A DNA stretch of 64,000 bases, from positions 5,562,507-5,626,506 of the forward strand of contig OY718803.1 in the NCBI GenBank assembly GCA_963070105.1. Direction: 5' to 3'. This DNA comes from Litomosoides sigmodontis (Eukaryota > Nematoda > Chromadorea > Rhabditida > Onchocercidae). Position numbers and translations under genes: made by a program. Positions 11,103-31,259 of this stretch are shown here, piece after piece; position 1 is the first letter of the stretch; each line of letters starts with the position of its first letter. The notes beneath the pieces were generated by a model. It worked only from the letters and a program-made list of their open reading frames with translations. It was not told the origin of the DNA and did not search any database.

Positions 11103-13030
11103 TTATTTCTTACTGTTCACGGAAATCATGGAGAAACCGATGTATCTACGAAATGCTGTTAATACCATCTTGGCGGCGTGTTCAGCGTGTTCCCGAGCCG
11201 CAATTCGTGTCTTTTCAAGACCGGCGCTGTTACCAACAATTTCCCATGCTAATTCTACATCACCTTCTTTAGAAAAACTTCGTTTTATTAACTTATTTAG
11301 TTCAGGATACTCTTCTGCAGCAAAGAGAACGGGAGCCGTTGCAAGTCCTGAAAAGACAATCTGACGAGGAATTATAGAGCGACGTAGATCTTCACTAACT
11401 GCAAGTGAATTACCTAACTTGAGGTCATTTGCTGTCGGTTTTCCCGTAACGGATGATGTCGACACATAATCCAGCAAATCATCGATCATTTGAAAGGCAA
11501 TGCCTAAAGATTTTCCATATTCATATGCCGAAAGTTCATCTGCCTCCGACACATCTAAAAATTATAAATTTTTTAAACAGATTGAATAAGGTTTCACACA
11601 CAGAATAGAATTCGTACTGGTCAGCACCCACGAATCATGCGAACAACTCCAATAACTGTGCTACATTAGATTTGCCGTTACTCACTAACCTGAAAGCATT
11701 GCAGCTGATTTGCAGCTATTTGCGAAAAGAGATGCGGTTTTTGAGTATGTTTTAGCCATATATTTGTTGAACCTTTGCGAAGCATTTAAATCTGCCTCAT
11801 CATTCATTTGCATAAACTCTCCTTTCACTAAATCTTCGATGATGGTTGCCATGACCGAAATGACGGTCGGCCTTCCGATGCTACATAATACTTGCGTTGC
11901 ACGAGCTAGGATAAAATCTCCCACTAGTACAGCCTAAAGACGTTTCTCTAATAAAAGAAATGTAATGAGAGTTGCCACCATGACTTTTTTTCGATAGGAT
12001 TTCAAGTTGGAATAATAAACCAATACGGGTTAACGTTTCTCTAGAAAACAGACATATCTTCCGATTTTTTGAATTTCCAAGCTTTTAGCAATAACAACAA
12101 TGTCAAAGATAATACTTTTTCTGGATTAAAATTTCAGCAAAAGATTACTATGAGACAGACCGATTACCATTTTGTTGCCCCAAAGCGCATTTACAGTTCG
12201 ACTTCCACGCCTTACATCGGCCTTATCAATGACATCATCATGAACCAGTGATGCAGTGTGTATCATTTCTGATATTACCGCTATTTTGTACTGATTTATT
12301 GTTATTGTTTCACGACCCGAATCTACTAACATTCTGAAAGGAATGAGTTGAACTCCCACGATTTTAACGATTTAAAATTCCTCTATCACATTGCACTATC
12401 GTTCATTTGGAAGATGAAGGAAAAGAAAGGAATGTGAAGAGATCTCGTAAACTGCATGTTTTTTGTAATTGCAGAATAAATAACTCTTGTAATGTGCATC
12501 GTCGGAAGTTAGAAAAAATAAAAAAAAAAACGTTAACAGTGCTTGCTAGGTATATTAAAAGAAGTTTAATGAACAAAAACCAACGATTTAGGCTCAAATT
12601 GGTTGCATGCTCTGGCCATCAACAAACAGATAGTTGGCCGAAACAATTTTCCGCCTTGATCAAAATAATATTTAGCCATTTCTTGGAAAGTTTTAGTAAA
12701 TGCTGAACTTGAAAAACATGTCGATAGTAATGACGGGCTATTTTCTGCATTTCGCACAAGAGTTTCCATGATTTCAAACTGTAAAACGAAGCCCATGATT
12801 TCGAATTGTAAAAAGAAGCCTAGTTTAACTGTGACGTTCGTTTAGTAGATTTTACGGCGATAGAATATTGGGATATAAGAATGTTACCTGAAGTGCTTTC
12901 AGCTTATTCCTGATAAAGCTGGGCAATCGTGTACTGAACACTTCTTCGGCAGCCAGATATGGACGATGGAATTTACGAGTCGTTCCCCTCACGGTTTTAG
13001 ATAACGTTGATACAGAAGGTTGACGCAAAA
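11103..13030 (-). CDS. coq-1: All-trans polyprenyl diphosphate synthase (COQ1/PDSS1)
   Basis: Trans-prenyltransferase that builds the isoprenoid tail of ubiquinone in mitochondria from isopentenyl diphosphate and allylic diphosphates. Exons on the minus strand: 13030-12888, 12778-12581, 12333-12168, 11933-11690, 11554-11414, 11347-11103. Visible motifs in order: [18 protein letters not shown], the first Asp-rich motif in [24 protein letters not shown]-type [27 protein letters not shown], the second Asp-rich motif [15 protein letters not shown], and [11 protein letters not shown] followed by [17 protein letters not shown]. This order and spacing match human PDSS1. The first exon (ARG/SER/THR-rich, [18 protein letters not shown]) looks like mitochondrial targeting sequence but has no ATG, so a further 5' exon is missing. 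The junction 12581/12333 is out of phase by my reading. The intron between 11414 and 11347 is 66 bases and open in frame. Confidence 0.88.
12766..12819. repeat. 27-bp tandem duplication at a splice acceptor of coq-1
   Basis: Two adjacent 27-base copies (12766-12792 and 12793-12819) differing at three bases. On the coding (minus) strand the downstream copy carries the acceptor and the first codons of exon 12778-12581, while the upstream copy has AA where the acceptor AG should be. Confidence 0.8.
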
Positions 13031-13454
13031 CTATGTACTAAATAATAAATTATGAATACGCTGTAAAAGAGCGTTGATGGTGTGTAAAACTTATCAGTGA
13101 TTCTATATTCGCTAATCGTTTCAAAATATTTAAGCCAATATAATTTTACTGTTTAACTCAACAAAAATTTTCGTTTCCTTTAGAGATGTGAATTTATGAA
13201 ATGAATTAAATTAATGCTTGTATTAAAATTTCACAAAATCTGAAGTTTTATAGATACTTTTAAACAACATCATTCTTTGAGTCACATAATTTCAAAATGT
13301 TAAAACAATTTTTGCACACGGTTTTATATAAATTCCTAATGGAATAATATCAACGCACTGCAGTACCCTTCCTTTACACTCGATCTGAAAAATCACGTAC
13401 ATTCTCACTTCCATTAATTCTTGAAAGTTAAAATTTCAGTTCTTGAGAATTTAA
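13031..13454. other. Divergent promoter region of coq-1 and the dipeptidyl peptidase gene
   Basis: A 424-base gap between divergent genes. Expected to hold the missing first coq-1 exon and the promoters. An acceptor (AAATTTCAG) ends at about 13440, 15 bases before the peptidase ATG, consistent with trans-splicing. No other signal recognised. Confidence 0.4.
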
Positions 13455-19401
<5,947 letters not shown>

Positions 19402-19403
<2 letters not shown>

Positions 19404-19407
19404 TAAA
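19402..19407 (+). terminator. AATAAA overlapping the peptidase stop codon
   Basis: The stop TAA (19401-19403) is followed directly by TAAA, so AATAAA begins inside the stop codon. If used, the 3' untranslated region would be only a few tens of bases. It may be chance in AT-rich DNA. Confidence 0.3.
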
Positions 19408-20724
19408 ATTGTAATCTCTTTTTGTTGTTTAACCGGAAATCTCTTTATGGAATTTTTAAATTAAATTTCCTTATTTCAATATTTCAGTGGAGCTTATCAA
19501 ATTTCAGTTTTAGGATGATGAATTATTTTGACCATTTTCTGAGAAGGTTATTGTCGTGCATTGTATGTCTGTTTTTACACTTTTAAAGTTTTATAAACCT
19601 ATTTGAGTTTTCCACATTGCCAAGGTGATCTACTACTGTTAAGTCGTTCACCTCGTTATTATGACTCCTTGCACTTGTAAGCTATTGATTCTAAACCCGA
19701 GGACTGAACTACAGTGACCCTGTATGCTCCTTGTCAATTAAAAACCACTATAGATATAAGCTTTTGCATTCATCTCTTTCGTGGCAATATAAAAATCCAA
19801 TATGCTTCTTTAAAAGGAATGTCGCTTTTGCTTTTACCGTATATAGTCTGTCATTGATGTATGTATAAATTATGCAACTTTTCGTGAGTAGCTTTTATTG
19901 AGCACTCACAGAATGCAGATTTATGCATTAATATCTCTCTTCCAAAATATTTCTATCCTAAAGATCGACTTTCGGAAGTAACTGGCTCGAAGTTAACTGG
20001 ACATTCAGTATTTATATTATGGAAATACATTAAAGGTGGATAGGTTTGTTTGTTCTTAGAGTTTCGTTTGAAGAAGGATAAATGATGTACAGTGTAGTGT
20101 TCAGTATGTGAGAATATATTTGGAGTAATCACCCACAGGAATGTTACCATATCCACTCATTCCCCCACAAGTGCACGCTATCGTAACCGCAAAGCGTCGC
20201 ACAGTCTAATTTACTATACTTCACTGATTGCAGTTCGCCCGAACCGCGTTTTACGCCAGCCGATGAAGGGATGGGATGAGGCGTTGTCCGTAGGTCTGTG
20301 ACTGCGGTGAAGGTGAAAATGAGTAGGCAGTGGATGGATAATTAGGCAGATATTGTGATAGAAAAAAGAGATTAAAGTCTAATAGTTGCGTGTTTTGGTT
20401 TTTGCCGGAGGACGTTAGGAGAGTGGTGTTATTAAAACACATGTTTCCTTGGGCTATTCACATAACATGTCTGGAAAACTGAAGTAAATTGAAATATGAT
20501 ATTGAAGTAGTTCGATGTGGTTAAATGGACACTGTTGGCTATCTTTTTTACGGTAACCTCACCATTGAGTAAAGTTTGAGGGATTGAAACTGATAGTTGT
20601 GGGAAACATGAATCTTGAAGGCATAATCTGCGATCCTTGTGATTCAACCGGAATCGATTTTGACATAGGTTTTTGCACAATTTTCAGACCAAGTTTGAGA
20701 AGTGGATCAAACTAATGTGGCAAG
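19404..20724. other. Intergenic region, no gene seen
   Basis: About 1.3 kb between two plus-strand genes, expected to hold the 3' end of the peptidase transcript and the SCAPER promoter. Short open frames on the minus strand (for example 20251-20680) have no domain or splice context. An in-frame TAA just upstream supports the SCAPER ATG at 20725. Confidence 0.4.
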
Positions 20725-23700
20725 ATGTCTACGAACAACTCGTACTTAACGCCTAAGCAGATCTACTCCGAAGCAGTTTACGACGGATCTGCACTGGCAT
20801 CTGAAAATAAACTTGGTGTCAACAGGGAAAAAGCCAAGCAGTGGACGTACTACATCGAAACGCTTAATCGAACCATCGATTGCATCTATGAAATATGTCA
20901 CAAAGAGCAGACCGTTAATGGATGCAAGGTTTTTGTTTACTTATTAATCAAGCTATCGATATGTTTATGTTAATTAGAACCAAATCAGAAACAGTAGGTT
21001 TCAAATTCCAGTAAAGTCATGGTCATACTATCAGAGCACTCAATTAAGATTCCTGGATCCGCTTTGTACTTGAAGGAGATAAGGATTGTGAATTACTTTA
21101 GATTGGCCCGATAAAAGTCCTATAGTATTGGTTTTTTTGCATTTCTGTTTAGGAAGCACTGATGTATCTTTCGAATTCTGTTCGAGATTTCGAATCACTT
21201 ATCAAAACGATCCAGCTGGAAGTTGCATGGGATGAAAAAAGCAATAGGTATGCACTTTTTTCACATATATTTGCAGTGTATTGTGAGATATTTCTTAAGC
21301 AATATATCAAAAATCTTGATTTACATGAATATATGGTATTTTTGATTGTCTACATCATCTTTTTTATCCGTGTAATTTGTGAATTTGTAGCTGTCCTCTC
21401 TCGTAACCTGGTTATTCATGTTGTAGGCGCCATGCAGTTGCTTGGGAAATTCGAAAAGCAATATCACCACCTGGAAAGGCAGCCGTTGAAGGACCGGATA
21501 AAAAAGATACTGACAACCTCATCAATGCTCTTAAACTGTAAGTCTCTGATTTCCTTCGATTTCAGCAACTGTTTTGTTTGGGAGCATGACTGTTGTATAG
21601 ACTCTAACATCGGAAATTAAAAGTTATTGAAGAGATTTAATAATTGTGATTTTCTTCGACTTGCAATGTGTGTGTTTTTTACATTCTGCTTTATGTTTGC
21701 TTGGTAGTCGAATACAAGATATGGGAGTTCTTGGGTTTTCTAATAACGATTAATCCCGCTATTTCAGTAACTACCGTACTATAAAGCTTTATTACTACTA
21801 TTATATTCTGAGATTCGGCAAATAAGCCATGAAAGTCCTTCGTAATATTTCATGCAAAAAAAACATTGATCAATCAACAAATTTAAAAATAGTTTTCCCA
21901 CGAAGGTGGAATGCTAAATTCCACCTGCGTTGTTCAACGTCCTCCGTTGTGTGTATTATGCCGCAATAACGTCTTTTTTCTTATTAGTCTCACGACGTTT
22001 TTGGACGTTTTGCAGAACATGAGGTTTTGGTACAGTTTTGTTTTGGTTTGCAAACATTGAAAACACTTTTCATTATATAGCGCATTTCGACGTGTGCTAG
22101 TACCATTAACAGTTGACTGGGTATTTTTTCAACTTCATTAGTCTTAAAGTGTTGATTCCATCCATTTATTATCCCATTGATGGCACCAGGGTGTGAAATC
22201 ATAGTTTAATTTTGGTGCAAATCAGAATGAAGTCTAAAGATTTTATGCGTAGCGGCTTTAATGAGTTACCAGACGCTTACCTTAGGAATAAAGTGGAATT
22301 GTTGTTATCTGTATTTTTCCTACTGTTTAAGTGTTACGATTTATTTTGAAAGCTTCTTTATCGATTTGTTTGATTTTCTTAGTTCCGTCGTATCTAACAC
22401 TTACCCTAGGAATAAAGTGAAAAATTCTTGAAGGTGGATCTTTAAGGTTCAAAAAGCAGTTTTTTTCACAACAATAATTGTCATGGCGAGAATAAAGTGT
22501 TGTTGTTATCTGTATTCTTCCTACGGTTTAAGTGTTTCGATTTATTTTGAAAGCTGTTTTGTTGATTTGTTTGATTTTCTTAGTTCCGTCGTATCTAACA
22601 CAAAACTCTCAACTGATAGTGTAGTTTGTTCATTTAAAATAAAAAAAAAGAAATTTGAAAAGATTCATGTATAGTTTTTATTTTTCGACGTCACATATTT
22701 TTTTACAAAAAATTGTGTCATTTGATACCCTAAGTTCTTTTGGTATTATATACATATATGATGAAATGTAACTGGTTGCAGATCACCAATTGTTGTGCAA
22801 GAGGTTGTACAGAGTGCGGAAAAAAAACTGAATACGAGATTACCGCAGTCAGCACCATCTGTGTTTTCATCAACACCAGCAATACAACGCAGTGAATTGG
22901 ATAAAGAGAATCATAAGAAGGAGGCGGAACTGAGCATGTTTTATTCTTTTTTAATCCATGAAAGCAGGCACTCGTTCCGTATATTATAGTAGTGATTTAT
23001 TTTTAAATTTGCAAGTGGATTCTTGGCAATCATGAGTCTATTTTTATCAAAAAACTTTTTTTGTAGAATATCAAGGTGATGATGGATGGCGTTTAGTAAC
23101 GACGCGACACAGGCGACGGAAGAGTGGTGAAGCTGATTCTATCCTGATTACCAGTAAAGAAGGCGATCGCGGTGCTGCAGCGACGGTACTTGTTTTAAAT
23201 TTAAAATCTGACAATAGATTTTGAAAAAAATCATGATTTTAATTCAAATAATATAATAATGACTAAGTCCTAGGAATAGATGAAAAACTACTGTTAGACA
23301 AAAAGTAAAACCAAAATCAATGAAAAATAAAATTAGAAAATACAAAAACAGAAAAAATTATCGTCGTTTGCGCTTATAAAAAAATAGGGCTTATCTGTTG
23401 ATATTTTTATGGAGAACGTGCAGGCGTCTCCAAAAAGGACTTTCATGAATGTTTATGAGCGCTTGTCAACTGGTGTCCTCCGACCTCCGAATTTCTCGGC
23501 TCGTACTCCAACTCTTTCGGAATCAGGTGGACGGGGCCTGATGTATCCTAGATGTGCGATGGATTTACCACAAACGAAAGTGGGTTATAAACATTTACCG
23601 GATTCCTCGACTGAAGTTCCATTCGATAATTTCAAAAAAATTTTTTCTGTTTTTAATGGTTGTTTTCAGTTGATTATTGATACTGTCATGTTTGTTGCTT

Positions 23701-26700
23701 TGTAAATCAAATAACATGAGTTAAGTAAAAGAAATATATTGTTTCAGGCATCTATGGCAAAAGTAGCCTACTGTCGACAGCTGCTGTGGAAAAAGCATCA
23801 GTCAGATTTGGCAGAAAAAATGGAACGAAGACGTCGGCAAGATATGCAGAGCTCTCGTAAGGCCGGTTCTCTTCCTGCTCTTTCAGCAATTAATTTTGCG
23901 GATCCAGATGCTGTTTCACGTAGTGCTGCAGCATTTAAAAATCGGAAGGTATATATGTTTTATTTTTCTCGTCATTATTTCTATGATTAATCTAGCTGCT
24001 TTGTTAAGTAGATGTTATCCAAACAAAACAAACATAAAGAAATTTTGGCCCAATAATTACGTTGAGTTTGTTTGGACTCATTTTTTGTAGCCACAGAGTG
24101 TTATTAGAGATGTATTCTTTTGTTATTTTTTTAAATCGTTACTGCAGAAAGCACTGAAAAAGAATGATGCTGCCGGATTAATGAAGGAATTCAGTACACC
24201 GACAAGTTTCGAGCGCATAGAAGTAAGTTGCATGTTATGTTTATTTTTCTTTATTGCTTTATTAGTGAAATTTATAGTAATTTTTGCGTTGTTAGATAAA
24301 ATTGCTATTTATTTATCTGATTTTTTAGGAATTGCCATCGGAAAACGACGAAGAGCGTGAAAATATCCCTGCTCGCTTGCAGGATTCGGGTGCCAATTCA
24401 GATTGTTTTAGTCATAGCAGGTAGCTAAAAAAGACTAAAGTTTCATGTCATATTAAATGTGCTTTTTTGTTATTGTAAACAAGGATTTTATTTAAGATCT
24501 GAACCACCATTATCAGAATTGGTATTACCTGATGACATAGATGTAGATGATGCATGGAGAGCGATGACAGAAGAAGAGGAGTCACTAGTGCAGGAAGAAG
24601 AAAGTTTAAAGAAGGAAATCGAGGAGGTATAGAGTTGCATTGCGTGCAAAATCATCGAAACTGATAATGGCATTTGCCATTTAATACCTTTTTGATTTTT
24701 ATACAGCATAGTTTGTTTCATTTTATGAACAGTTTCGATTGAAATTGCAAAAATTATCATAGGAGGAAAGTATTTCTATTGATGATGAACTGGAACGGCA
24801 AGTGGCTGCTGAAGCCGCAGAACTAGAACAAGTTGAAGCTGATGTAGCTGAAGAAGTGGGTTATTAAATGCGTAATTGCCGCATTGTTGAACTTAGTTTG
24901 AACTTTACTATGAACGGTTTTCTGTTTTCAAATTTCTGAAAACACATAACGGGATGTGAAATGGAACATTTCCTTTTGTGCAGGAAATATTTTTAGCAAA
25001 AATGTGAGGGAACTACTGGAGCTGAATGCAATAACAAAAAAATTCCATTAACATGGCAAGATGTCGTCAACAACTGGAAACGTTTGTTTTTATTTACTTA
25101 GAGATACCTGGTTTATTTACTCTTGGTTTTTCTTCGTTACGATCACTGTTTTCTCGGTTAAATTTGCAGAGGAAATGGAGGAGTATGCATCGATAAGTTG
25201 GGGTGAAATTGTGGAAAGAGAAATCACTCGTTATCGTAAGCCAGGAGAATTTGCTGAAAGACATGAAAAGTTATCTTCACCTAGCAGGAAAAGGTAAATA
25301 GGTATTTCTTTTAAAAACCTTCAAGCTCTAAAATGCGTGTTTCATGTACTAATTCCTTTCATTTTCGGTTCTGTCTTGTGAAGCTTTATAATTTTATTTA
25401 AAGAAAAAGTGAAGATGCGACAAAACGACATAAGGAGCGGCAGAAAAGGGCTGAAGAGTTGCGCCAGATGTTGCAGGAGCAGAAAGCTAGACGACTTAAA
25501 GAGCTATCCAACAAAGTTGATGCACTTTCTTATAAGGCTGAGATAATTTGTAATGAAGCCAGAAAACAAATTTAGAGTTACTGAAGTTTTCATCTCTTAG
25601 TGTTGTAGGTGGAAGAAGTGCGTCAAAAGCGGGCTGAATTAAATGAACGGAAGCGTGAACACTTGCAGATGCGTATGGCGAAGGCTGAAGAAAATCGTCA
25701 AAAAAGTATTGAAGAAAAAGTCAAAAAAGCACGGGACGATGACGTCAAGGTCAGATAATGGTTTAAAGTTTAAATTTCATATAATTTTCTTGCCTGTATA
25801 GAATTTTATGTTATTTATTTCCATTAAAAAAATTGTAATTATTTGATTTAGTGTGTGTTGAGAGTTTATGTATTGAGCTGTGAGAGGAAATTAGAGATGT
25901 TGGAGAAATTTATGACTGCACAAAACTCAAGTTTTTTGTTTTCTGTCATACTTATTTTCTAAGTATTTAGAAGAATTTTTTGACTTCAAATAATTTTCAA
26001 ATAAAAAAACGGGTGGGAGAGTGCATTTTGAAGGTTATGGAAGTACAGTTCATCAATACAATGGAAGCAGATAATATGCGTCATGATGTTATGGTTCGTA
26101 GTCAAGGATGGGAACAGAGAGTACAAACGATTGCTAATGAACGGGCTAGGAAAAGTGAGGAAAAAGCTGCTAAAGAAGCCGCAGCTGAAGAACGCCGAAA
26201 AACTGCAGAAAATGTAATAATTTCATTTCAGTATATTTTTCGAATCTACTTTTCACTAGAACAACAACACACACACACAGTGGACGAAAAAAATGATCGT
26301 AGTTTTAAGAGATTTTAGCTTTCAAACTTTAATTTTAATTGACTGAGTTTTAATGAATTGAGTAATAAATAATAAATCAAAATTAAATGGTTATGCATAA
26401 TCTCAATTGTTATAGCAGCGAAGAGAAAAAATATTGGAAAAATTCGTAAAACACGAGCTGCTTGAAGCGCAGCGTAATGAGCAAGAAAGGGAAAAAAATG
26501 AAGCTACTCGAGAAAAAAATAAGTAAGATTCTGAAGGAATGTTTTTATATTTTAAACTTTGTTTATAATTTTTTTGAATTTGTGGAGCACAAAACTGGTT
26601 ATGTTTTAGGCAGCTGAATGAACGCGTTGCAGAAAAGAAAGCAACAGAAGCTGTTGAAAGTGAGAAATTAATGAAGAAGATCCAGAAAAAAGTACTTTCG

Positions 26701-29700
26701 TATTTTAATATATTTAAATACTTGAATATACAAATCGGACTTCTCATATGTTTTGCATTTCGAGACATCTGTGATCTTCATTTTTTTTTAATGTATTTAA
26801 TTATGTATTTGAATAAAATGCAAAAGTATTTTTCAGCAAGAAGAAACACGACGTCGCTATGAAAATACATTAACACAAGTGAAGCATCGTGCTCTTGAAC
26901 TAAGTAGTCCGAGACCTTTGGAGTCAGTAACTTCTTTGGCCGATTTTAGTCATATCCCCTCTGAAACTCCCTATGTTTCAATGGTCGAAAGTGTAGTTGG
27001 TGGCGGAAGCTCGAAGAAATGCAAACTGTGTGATATCCCAGTAAGAATCTTTTCTTTCCTTCCACACTTTGATTTTTTTATAGTGAATCAGGAGCGTAAC
27101 ATGAGGGGAAACTTGTGGCTCTGTTAATACATTGTTCAAGAAGATAAACGAGAAAAGAAAATTTTCTTGACTTATTTTTAAAATTAGGCAGAATGCTAAT
27201 GTTATACCAAGAGATTTAGTTCATGGTCTGAATTATCAGTGATTTCTTCTTTAAATTTGCACTGTCCTGCAGTTGATTATGCGCAGTGTTTTAGCTGGAC
27301 AGTGACTTTTTAATTATGTCACATTTCCTCAGCATTTCTCACTTGTCGAAGGCAAATGTTGATATCAAAGAACTGACCTATGATTGTTTGGTATGTGAAT
27401 TTCTTGAACTTTTTATAAACACTCTTTGGTATTCAGAGAATTTTCATGCTTATAAATGCAGTTCTATTTTGCTATAAATTTTTAAGATTGGAATTTTTAA
27501 ATTTTAAACTGATGAATTTTGCTTATTTAGCCACATTTTAGAAAACACAGATCGACCAAAACACTGAAGACCTTGGTGCTGAGGCAACCAGGCAATTATC
27601 TTTAGGAGGCGAAAGTGAAGTTTCGAAACAAAGTACGAGTGCCAAAAAGCGTCGTACTCGTCTTCGACAGAAGATCCAGGCAAAGTAAAAGAAAAGTTAT
27701 AATCATTTCTTAAAGCCAAACTTTATCTGGGACTTTTGTGCCTGTTTTGCAGAGCCAAAGAATATGAAAGTATAATTGGACAGAGTGGTTTATCTGAAGT
27801 TTATCGAATTCCGTTCGGAAAAACAGGGTATGCATCTAGTTAAATACTGTTCCTATCGCTGTTTCTTAATGGATTAAATTATAGTTGCACAAACCAGATG
27901 TGTTTTGCGGTGAAAACTAAAAAGTAAGCATTATAGCATTGATCGCCCTCTTCGAGAGATCGCAAAAGTGTTGAAAGGAACTGTGGGGGACGGTGAAATT
28001 AAGGATCGTTGCAGTGGATCGGTGAAGGAATTATTTCAGAATAAAGTTTATCCAAGCACTGATTCACATATCCTTGAAAGATCGCTCTCCGAAATTATGC
28101 GGGTATTGAGGGCATCCGACACGGCATGTTTTTTTTTCTCGAGCATCTCACATGGCTTTTTTGATTTTAAAATTCGGTATGTATGAAAACAGTGAATCAA
28201 AGTTTTTCTGTTTGTTCTTTAGAAAATTTTAGTTGCTTTTTGACGTTTTCTGTTTTAACGTTCTTAATTTCAGGTGCAAAAACGTGAAGTGCTCTTGAAG
28301 GCAGTAGTGCAAAATGATTTTATAGATATTTTGACAACACTGATATCTTGTGCAACTAATGGCGATACAGTTATACCTTCGAGGTTGCAGTTTATAATCA
28401 TTCTAATTATGTTTTTCTTTTACTGTTGTCGTTCAAGTGCGTAGTTCACTTTAATAGAGATAAGTAAATTGTTTGCTCTCTGAATTTCTCATTAGTTCGT
28501 TTGTTTAATGAGATTTTTTTATTGGAAGCATAAAAAATGTAGTGAGAAGAGTCATTTGCAATTGTTTTTTTCGATTTCAGCGCAGTTTTATGAACCTCAA
28601 GTAGCTATAGGGTTTCTGGATTTGTGTCGTGTTTTTATTGTGTTCATATTTGCAGAACTTATTGCAAAGCTTTGTTAACCCTCCGAGACCTTGCCATTAT
28701 TGATAAATTCATTGCTTCAAAGTTCTTTTTCTCCAATCGTATCCTTGCACTTTTAGACGCGTACTGCATCAAGTCTAAAGTAGGTTGTTTATCACTTTTT
28801 GTTTTCTTTCTTGTCAGTGGCTATAATTATGTTTTAATTAGATTAGAAATTTCTTTCAATTATCACATTAATATTCTTCAAATATCTTTTAAAATTTTAG
28901 ACTGTATCATAGAACCATTATTCTGTGTCTTGTAAAATTTGATTAGTTTTCTTATGTTTAGTATTCCTTTACGTAAATTTTTTTCATACCGACATATGAA
29001 TACTTTTTATGGCAGTTTTTAAAAGAAACCTCGCACATACCAAACAATGATGGATCTCACCGACTTCTGATTGAATGTGTTGTGTTGTGTTCCACGTTTT
29101 TAAGCATTATGGGATCTTTGTATCCGAAAGTCAAGGGAGAAATTTCAAGCAGTGCAAGTGTATTTGGTATCACGGATGACGACATATATGTAAAACTGTT
29201 ATTGAGGTTTTGTTTTCATACACTCCCAATCTTTGTAATTGTTCTATCGTTTACGTGTTAGGGAAAAAAAATTGTTTTCTGTAGCTTCATCCATTCTAAT
29301 GGTTTTGGCGATACTCTTTCGGTCCTCATCAAGCACACAGGCACAATCGACGCGCTGCCTTGGTCAGTTCAACTTGATTCAAACGCGACCGCGATACCTA
29401 TCATGGTTTACGTTGACATGATTTTAGAAGCGGGCGAGACGCTTTATCTACTCGGATGTAAGAAAAGGTTTGTTGGCTGATCCTGTTAAGATAGCAACTT
29501 CTTTAAAAATTAAATAACTTTAAATATTTACCTTATTCTTCTATCTCTTATTCTGTTTAGAAACTTTTCATATATGACACTCACTTTGTGAAGCCCTATA
29601 ATTATATGGTGTTATATCGTAAAAATCGTGGTATATAAGCAAATAAAAAAATTTATTGCAGCTGAGTCGACGCAGACTTTCGAGCAGCTGCACAGTTCAC

Positions 29701-31167
29701 AAATCCTATTTTTCTCAGTTTTTTTCATACGATCTTACCATTTATTGTATTTTAGGGGAAATGAAGCAGAAGGAGTATCATCTGAAAAATCGCTACTTAT
29801 AAGGTAATTTTGATGGAATAATTGATGTTTAGTAATAATCTAGGGTTAAATCAAAATTTGACCATGATTTTTGCTGGTTTTTGTTTTATAGCACACTCGC
29901 TCCCGCAGTGATTCAGCAGCTTGCAGTTCGAATTTATTCAATACTGTCGTTACACTGCAATTCATCAGTTACAATAGCCACAGTATCTGTTGTGTCGATC
30001 GCAAATCATCGTGAAGAAATTGATGTTACTCAGCTGTTGGCAACATCGCTTTTCCAACTCTGGTTCTTGCTTTTAAAAAGAGAATCGTGTGAAGCAGTTG
30101 TATGTTGTCATTGAGCCTTTTTGTAGTTTTGTTATTACTTAATTTTAGCTCCTCCTGCTACAAATGATAAAAGCCTTACTAATTAGATCTTTGTTCTCAC
30201 GATTTTTTTTTTGCTTTTTCTGAATATTTACTAAGGTCATGCTGTTTTTGGAACGTTGCAAACCTCAGTTTTTCGTATTGCAGCGTAAACACTGAAAAAA
30301 TACAGGGATCCTTTTTTTCCTTTTCCATGAAAATCATTGTTCCTTCCAGAAATGTCTCGAGGACAGTGAACTTTGTTTACGATTGATCCACATCACTATG
30401 ACAATGGTGGGTCAGAGTGAGAAAGCTATTTGTGCGAATGCGGAATTATCAAAGCCGAAGGCTACGGACGAGCGTATTAGAAATTTCCTTCATTTTCTCA
30501 TTGAAGTTATTGGATATTTTGCAACTGCCAATGAACGGGCTAAGGTTTAGTTTTTCTCAAATAATTTGATTCAAAAATTATTTGGTGGATTCTGGAAATT
30601 TGAATTTCGAAAAAAAAAGTTAGTAGGAGTGGTACATCTTTCACTATGCGTCACAGTCGTTACTTTACGGTCACAGAACACATTTTGCAGTGAATTGTAG
30701 GGCACAGATTTAAAAAAAAAAACCGTATTTATAATGATTTCTTGATTTTGAAGTGAAGTTGTTTGTGAAAGATCTTTTTTAAATAGAACTTTTGTCAGTA
30801 GTCTGATTCATTACTTTTATTAACAGTTTTGTCTTTTCATTACTTTTATTAACAGGCAGCAAGTCTACGGATTTGCAAGAATGCTTGGTGATAACAGTAA
30901 TTTGTTTCAAAATCTGGTAATCTCCTTCCATGTTTTACAGATGTTTTGTGTAATTGGTTGGCAACGTTCATTGCTAATGCAGCTTATTTCTTTACCACTA
31001 GGATATTTTTCAAATCGTGACCTAATGGCAATACTGATGCCAACTCTGATTGCTATTTGTTATCAAAATCCCATGGCAGTTGACTTAATCAAACCATTGC
31101 TAAGTACAAAAACTTTTGCAATATATTTGAAAGTAAGTTTTCAGTTTCAACAAAAGTGTTACATTTC

Positions 31168-31259
<92 letters not shown>

